A DNA stretch of 9,969 bases. Origin: Proteobacteria bacterium UBA6921 (lineage in GTDB: Bacteria > Pseudomonadota > Gammaproteobacteria > SG8-11). Positions within the stretch are counted from its first letter, which is position 1. Every line of letters begins with the position of its first letter. The position numbers and the translations under genes are program-made. The stretch is taken from the NCBI GenBank assembly GCA_002450895.1, contig DKAR01000164.1, positions 1 through 9,969 on the forward strand. The letters run 5' to 3'. The notes under the pieces are model-generated. The model worked only from the letters and a program-made list of their open reading frames with translations. It made no database searches and was not told where the DNA came from. Positions 7,134-9,969 of the stretch are shown in pieces.

Positions 7134-7157
7134 CAACGTCTCGAAAACTTGTCATAA

Positions 7158-7189
7158 GGAAGGGCTCAGGCAATTGCCCGAGCCCTTCC
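7158..7189 (+). terminator. Strong hairpin after the lipoprotein gene
   Basis: Arms 7158-7171 and 7176-7189 form a 14-position stem with one A·C mismatch (7168/7179) and an AATT loop, 24 bases after the stop of the lipoprotein gene. No T-run follows on the plus strand (CACTCCTG), so it is not a standard intrinsic terminator. It may stop transcription weakly, protect the 3' end of the message, or act on the minus strand, where TTATGACAAGTTTT follows. Confidence 0.5.
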
Positions 7190-7210
7190 CACTCCTGTAC
7201 CTTAGGCGGC

Positions 7211-8344
7211 ATGCCGACCACTAACGAGCACGCCGACGCCCTTGCCGCCCTGAACCGCAGCCAGACACTCTCGTCCAAGCTGCAGGCGATTCACGATCAG
7301 GTTCGAATTCTCTTCAGCTTCGTCGACCGCATTGCGGTTGCCACGTATGACCCGGCAACGGATTGCGTGAAGACCTTCATCCACAGCAGTGGCGACAAGA
7401 ACCCCCTCTCAAATTATCAGGCGCGCCTGAGCGAAGCGAAATCGCTCGCGGATACCGTGCGCAGCGGCAAGCCTCGCGTGATCAATGACCTTGCCGTTTT
7501 CGCGACCGACCAAAAAGAACACTCCAAGCGCATCGCCGCGGAAAAATACGCGTCGAGCTATACGCTGCCGATGTTCAACAACGAAGTGTTCTTCGGATTT
7601 GTGTTTTTCAATTCCTACGAGAAGAATGTTTTTACCGAATCATGTCTGGCGCAGCTCGACGTATTCGGTCACCTGATCGCTTCGCTTGTGTTGCACGAAC
7701 TGACATTGATCAAGACGTTGTTGTCGACGATCAAAACGGCGCGCGACATGACCCACGAGCGCGACCCGGAAACCGGCGCGCATCTGGACCGCATGTCACG
7801 GTATGCCCGCCTGATTGCTCGCACGCTGGCCAGCAAGTACGGATTTACCGACGAATACATTGAACACGTCTTCCTGTTCGCGCCACTGCACGACATCGGC
7901 AAGATTGGCGTGCCGGATCGCATTCTGTTCAAGAACGGAAAACTGGACGCGCATGAATTCGAAGAAATGAAAACGCATGCGATCAAGGGTCGGCAAATCA
8001 TCGACATGCTATTGAGCAACTACGGCCTGGATGGTGTGCAAAGCACCGAGCTGCTGCGCAACATCGCGCAATATCATCACGAGGATTTCGACGGAAGCGG
8101 ATATCCTGAAGGACTGAGCGGCGAAGCGATTCCGATCGAAGCACGCATTATCGCCGTGGCCGATGTCTTCGACGCGCTGACCAGCGCCCGTCCCTACAAA
8201 TCGGCGTGGACCAACGACGAAGCCTTCGAGGCGCTCGAGCGGCTTTCCGGAAACAAGCTCGATCCAACCTGCGTACGCGCACTGATCGACAATCGCGTCA
8301 TCGTTGAACAAATACAGAGTCGCTTTAACGAACCGGACGAATAA
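7211..8344 (+). CDS. GAF-HD-GYP protein, predicted cyclic-di-GMP phosphodiesterase
   Basis: HD-GYP enzymes hydrolyse the second messenger c-di-GMP, lowering its level and affecting motility and biofilm. The 377-residue protein has no signal or membrane segment. Residues about 20-165 look like a GAF-type sensor domain (IAVATYDPATD, then SGKPRVINDL and SSYTLPMFNNEVFFGFVFFNS); its ligand is unknown. Residues about 175-370 form an intact HD-GYP domain: ETGAH (His191), LHDIGKIGVPD (His227, Asp228, Lys231), KTHAIKG (His256), QYHHEDFDGSGYPEGL (His289/290, GYP at 297-299) and AVADVFDAL (Asp318). All expected metal ligands are present, so it should be active. The start ATG has AGG 4 nt upstream, a modest site. 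An SDR gene follows after 23 bases, probably co-transcribed. Confidence 0.93.
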   Translation: MPTTNEHADALAALNRSQTLSSKLQAIHDQVRILFSFVDRIAVATYDPATDCVKTFIHSSGDKNPLSNYQARLSEAKSLADTVRSGKPRVINDLAVFATDQKEHSKRIAAEKYASSYTLPMFNNEVFFGFVFFNSYEKNVFTESCLAQLDVFGHLIASLVLHELTLIKTLLSTIKTARDMTHERDPETGAHLDRMSRYARLIARTLASKYGFTDEYIEHVFLFAPLHDIGKIGVPDRILFKNGKLDAHEFEEMKTHAIKGRQIIDMLLSNYGLDGVQSTELLRNIAQYHHEDFDGSGYPEGLSGEAIPIEARIIAVADVFDALTSARPYKSAWTNDEAFEALERLSGNKLDPTCVRALIDNRVIVEQIQSRFNEPDE

Positions 8345-8367
8345 CACCGTAAAAATCGTTCAACGCC

Positions 8368-9216
8368 GTGCCAAAACAAAAATCGATATTGATCACCGGA
8401 TGTTCCAGCGGAATCGGCGCCAGTGTGGCGTCCGGCCTGCGCACTCGCGGCTATCGCGTCTTCGCGACTGCGCGCAAACCTTCCGATGTGGTGACGCTCC
8501 GAGACTCGGGCTTTGAAAGCGAAGTTCTGGACCTTGCGGATCCGGCGTCGGTGCGCAGCGCACTCGATGCGATTCTTTCCGCGACCCGAGGGACACTCGA
8601 TTTTCTATTCAACAATGGTTCGTATGGCCAACCCGGTGCGGTCGAGGATCTTCGACGTGACGTGCTGCGCGCACAGTTTGAAACCAATTTCTTTGGAACC
8701 GTGGAATTAACTAACCTGGTTATCCCAGTCATGCGCAAACAGGGACATGGAAGAATCCTGTTCAACAGTTCAGTGCTCGGACTGGTCGCCATGCCTTATC
8801 GCGGCGCGTACAACGCAACAAAATTTGCACTTGAGGGAATCGCCGACACACTCCGGCAGGAACTCCACAACACCAACATCACGGTCTCGCTGATCGAGCC
8901 CGGCCCCATCAAGAGCCGGTTTCGCGCCAACGCGTACGAAATGTACAAACTCAACATCGACGCGCGGAACAGCCCACATCGCACAACGTATGAAGGCATG
9001 GAACGCCGACTGACGAAACCGGGACCCGCCCAGCCGTTCACGCTGCAGCCGGAAGCCGTGCTTGCAAAAGTGATTCACGCAATGGAAAGCCGCCGCCCGA
9101 AACCGAGGTATTACGTTACGGTGCCCACGTATTTCCTCGGCACGCTGCGACGCTTGCTTTCCACTTCCGCAATTGATGCAACGTTGAGATATTTTTCACG
9201 CCGCGAAAATCGCTGA
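8368..9216 (+). CDS. YbbO-like short-chain dehydrogenase/reductase
   Basis: This is a 282-residue classical SDR, an NAD(P)-dependent oxidoreductase of the cytosol. Visible features are the Rossmann motif TGCSSGIG (10-17), Arg36-Lys37 after the second strand (ARKPSD), which suggests NADP preference, Asn107, a Ser pair at 134-135, the catalytic YNATK (Tyr148, Lys152) and the IEPGPIKSRF segment. The overall run, including GCSSGIG, the RKPSDV segment and the C-terminal PRYYVTVPTYFLGTLRRLL, resembles E. coli YbbO, an aldehyde reductase. The usual NNAG motif is NNGSYG (82-87) here. The start is GTG at 8368, the only plausible codon before the Rossmann strand. No clear ribosome binding site is seen, so coupling to the HD-GYP gene 23 bases upstream is likely. 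The substrate cannot be predicted. Confidence 0.93.
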   Translation: MPKQKSILITGCSSGIGASVASGLRTRGYRVFATARKPSDVVTLRDSGFESEVLDLADPASVRSALDAILSATRGTLDFLFNNGSYGQPGAVEDLRRDVLRAQFETNFFGTVELTNLVIPVMRKQGHGRILFNSSVLGLVAMPYRGAYNATKFALEGIADTLRQELHNTNITVSLIEPGPIKSRFRANAYEMYKLNIDARNSPHRTTYEGMERRLTKPGPAQPFTLQPEAVLAKVIHAMESRRPKPRYYVTVPTYFLGTLRRLLSTSAIDATLRYFSRRENR

Positions 9217-9227
9217 GCGCATCGCAA

Positions 9228-9773
9228 TCAGCGCTGGGCGTCGGAAACCTTTTCCTTGACGGATTTGAGCCAGGTCAACAGCTCCTGCGCCGCGGGCGAG
9301 TTGTTCGTCTCGAGAAAATCACCATCGGCGCCGAGCACGACAGTCCGATAGTTGTGGCGATCGGGGTCATAGAGGTAGGCGACATACGCGAAGCGCCCGC
9401 GATCGCGCGACTGGCTGTACTTATTTACTGCGCCGTGCGCAGCACGTTCGATCAATCCGATTTTTTCCCGAACCGTTTGCGGTCCAATCTCGAATATGGG
9501 CTTGGCGCCGTCAAACTTGTCGGCAAGATCCACGTCATCAATTCGACCCGGACGATCCGGGTTCGGCACCCAGCGATTGCCACTGTGGTCGTAAACCGCA
9601 ACCGTGCCGTCGCCTTCAATAAAGAAACCACGCAGGGTATGGCCCCAGGCGTAGTTTTCCTCGTAGACATCAAAAACATACCGGCCGATGGACTCGGAAT
9701 CCGACGTCGAGGCACAAGAAGGCGCCAGCAGCACCAGCAGGAAGACAAACGCCATACGAGCATGTCCGGGCAT
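9228..9773 (-). CDS. Small predicted lipoprotein of unknown function
   Basis: I recognise no family. The 181-residue product starts with a signal segment (MAFVFLLVLLAPSC) ending at Cys20, which fits a lipoprotein although the residues before Cys (LAPS) are not ideal. The mature part is soluble and mixed alpha/beta, with YVFDVYEENYAWGHTLRGFFIEGDGTVAVYDHS (about 32-64) and a later FAYVAYLYDPDRHNYRTVVLGADGDF stretch that read as beta sheet. The C-terminus is helical (AAQELLTWLKSVKEKV). ATG at 9773 is preferred to GTG at 9776 because GGAGG lies 7 nt before it. It converges on the dehydrogenase gene with an 11-base gap; both genes end in CGC TGA. It is divergent from the cation exchanger gene. Confidence 0.8.
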   Translation of the reverse strand: MPGHARMAFVFLLVLLAPSCASTSDSESIGRYVFDVYEENYAWGHTLRGFFIEGDGTVAVYDHSGNRWVPNPDRPGRIDDVDLADKFDGAKPIFEIGPQTVREKIGLIERAAHGAVNKYSQSRDRGRFAYVAYLYDPDRHNYRTVVLGADGDFLETNNSPAAQELLTWLKSVKEKVSDAQR

Positions 9774-9808
9774 CACAATTCCTCCACGCTATCTATCTTA
9801 ATGCCCAC

Positions 9809-9817
9809 TGATATAAT
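9809..9817 (+). promoter_or_regulatory. Extended -10 promoter of the cation exchanger gene
   Basis: TGATATAAT is an exact match to the extended -10 consensus (TG at 9809-9810, TATAAT at 9812-9817). No convincing -35 lies upstream, as is common for this class. Transcription would start near 9824, giving a leader of about 23 bases before the ATG at 9847. Confidence 0.65.
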
Positions 9818-9846
9818 TCGCGCGTCCAATTTTCAGTGGTTCGCCC

Positions 9847-9969
9847 ATGGTCTTCGCGCAGCTGTTGTTAATGCTTCTGATCATTCTAATCGCGGCGGAG
9901 ATTTTTACGAATGCGCTTGAACACCTCGGCGAAAAGCTGAAGATCTCCGAAGGTGTCACCGGCTCGCTG
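9847..9969 (+). CDS. Na+/Ca2+ exchanger-family membrane protein, N-terminal fragment (cut by window)
   Basis: Forty-one codons are visible. A first hydrophobic helix (VFAQLLLMLLIILIAAEIFT) is followed by NALEHLGEKLKISEGVTGSL, which is the characteristic start of bacterial sodium/calcium (CaCA) antiporters, with the segment NALExLGxxLxxSEGxxGS leading into the first alpha repeat. These inner-membrane proteins exchange Ca2+ or other cations against Na+ or H+. The ion-binding repeats lie beyond the window, so the substrate cannot be judged. The ribosome binding site is weak (AGTGG), but the promoter upstream is near consensus. The frame is open to the last base. Confidence 0.82.
   Translation, partial: MVFAQLLLMLLIILIAAEIFTNALEHLGEKLKISEGVTGSL

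Noticed and set aside
7149..7203. TTGTCA (7149-7154) and TACCTT (7198-7203) as promoter boxes for the HD-GYP gene
   Set aside because: TTGTCA has no matching -10 at 16-18 bases because the hairpin occupies that site. TACCTT matches only 3 of 6 and would leave no leader.
9211..9233. Inverted repeat CGCTGA/TCAGCG between the convergent dehydrogenase and lipoprotein genes
   Set aside because: It arises because both proteins end in an Arg codon CGC plus TGA. The stem is only 6 bp and no T-run follows on either strand.

Overview
The window reads as a piece of chromosome from a gammaproteobacterium with moderately high G+C. The partial adenylosuccinate lyase, RsmJ, the YbbO-like reductase and MutL all resemble gammaproteobacterial versions. 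MutL carries a metal-dependent endonuclease motif, as in Pseudomonas-type MutL and unlike the MutH-dependent E. coli protein. The genus cannot be named from this sequence. No tRNA, rRNA, insertion sequence, CRISPR array or phage gene was seen.

Layout. 1-466 is the 3' end of purB. It is followed by a perfect GC-rich palindrome and, at about 580-707, a probable unannotated small RNA: an extended -10, a stem-loop showing a C-rich loop, and a textbook terminator. At 762-1663 a degenerate phospholipase-D-like protein (DUF7931 type) overlaps a small secreted Cys-containing protein. Convergent to these, on the minus strand, are a glycine-zipper lipoprotein (1676-2332) and an apparent operon of mutL with a secreted GlcG/HbpS-type protein (2420-4713) whose reading frames overlap by 4 nt. 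rsmJ (4760-5536) runs divergently from mutL, with the mutL promoter lying across the rsmJ start.

From 5691 to 7133 lies a large lipoprotein of unknown function. It is A+T-richer than its neighbours, has a seven-G tract in its ribosome binding site, and is followed by a strong hairpin. Next come a GAF/HD-GYP protein, a predicted cyclic-di-GMP phosphodiesterase, and 23 nt later a YbbO-like short-chain dehydrogenase (7211-9216). A small lipoprotein of unknown function (9228-9773, minus) faces the truncated start of a Na+/Ca2+-exchanger-family gene (9847 to the window edge), which has a consensus extended -10 promoter.

How the genes relate. Most of the region is housekeeping: purine synthesis, mismatch repair, 16S rRNA methylation and signalling. 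Interspersed are cell-envelope proteins of unknown function, including three predicted lipoproteins and two predicted exported proteins. No multi-gene novel system such as defence or secondary metabolism is evident. The most interesting candidate is the small RNA downstream of purB, followed by the atypical lipoprotein at 5691-7133.
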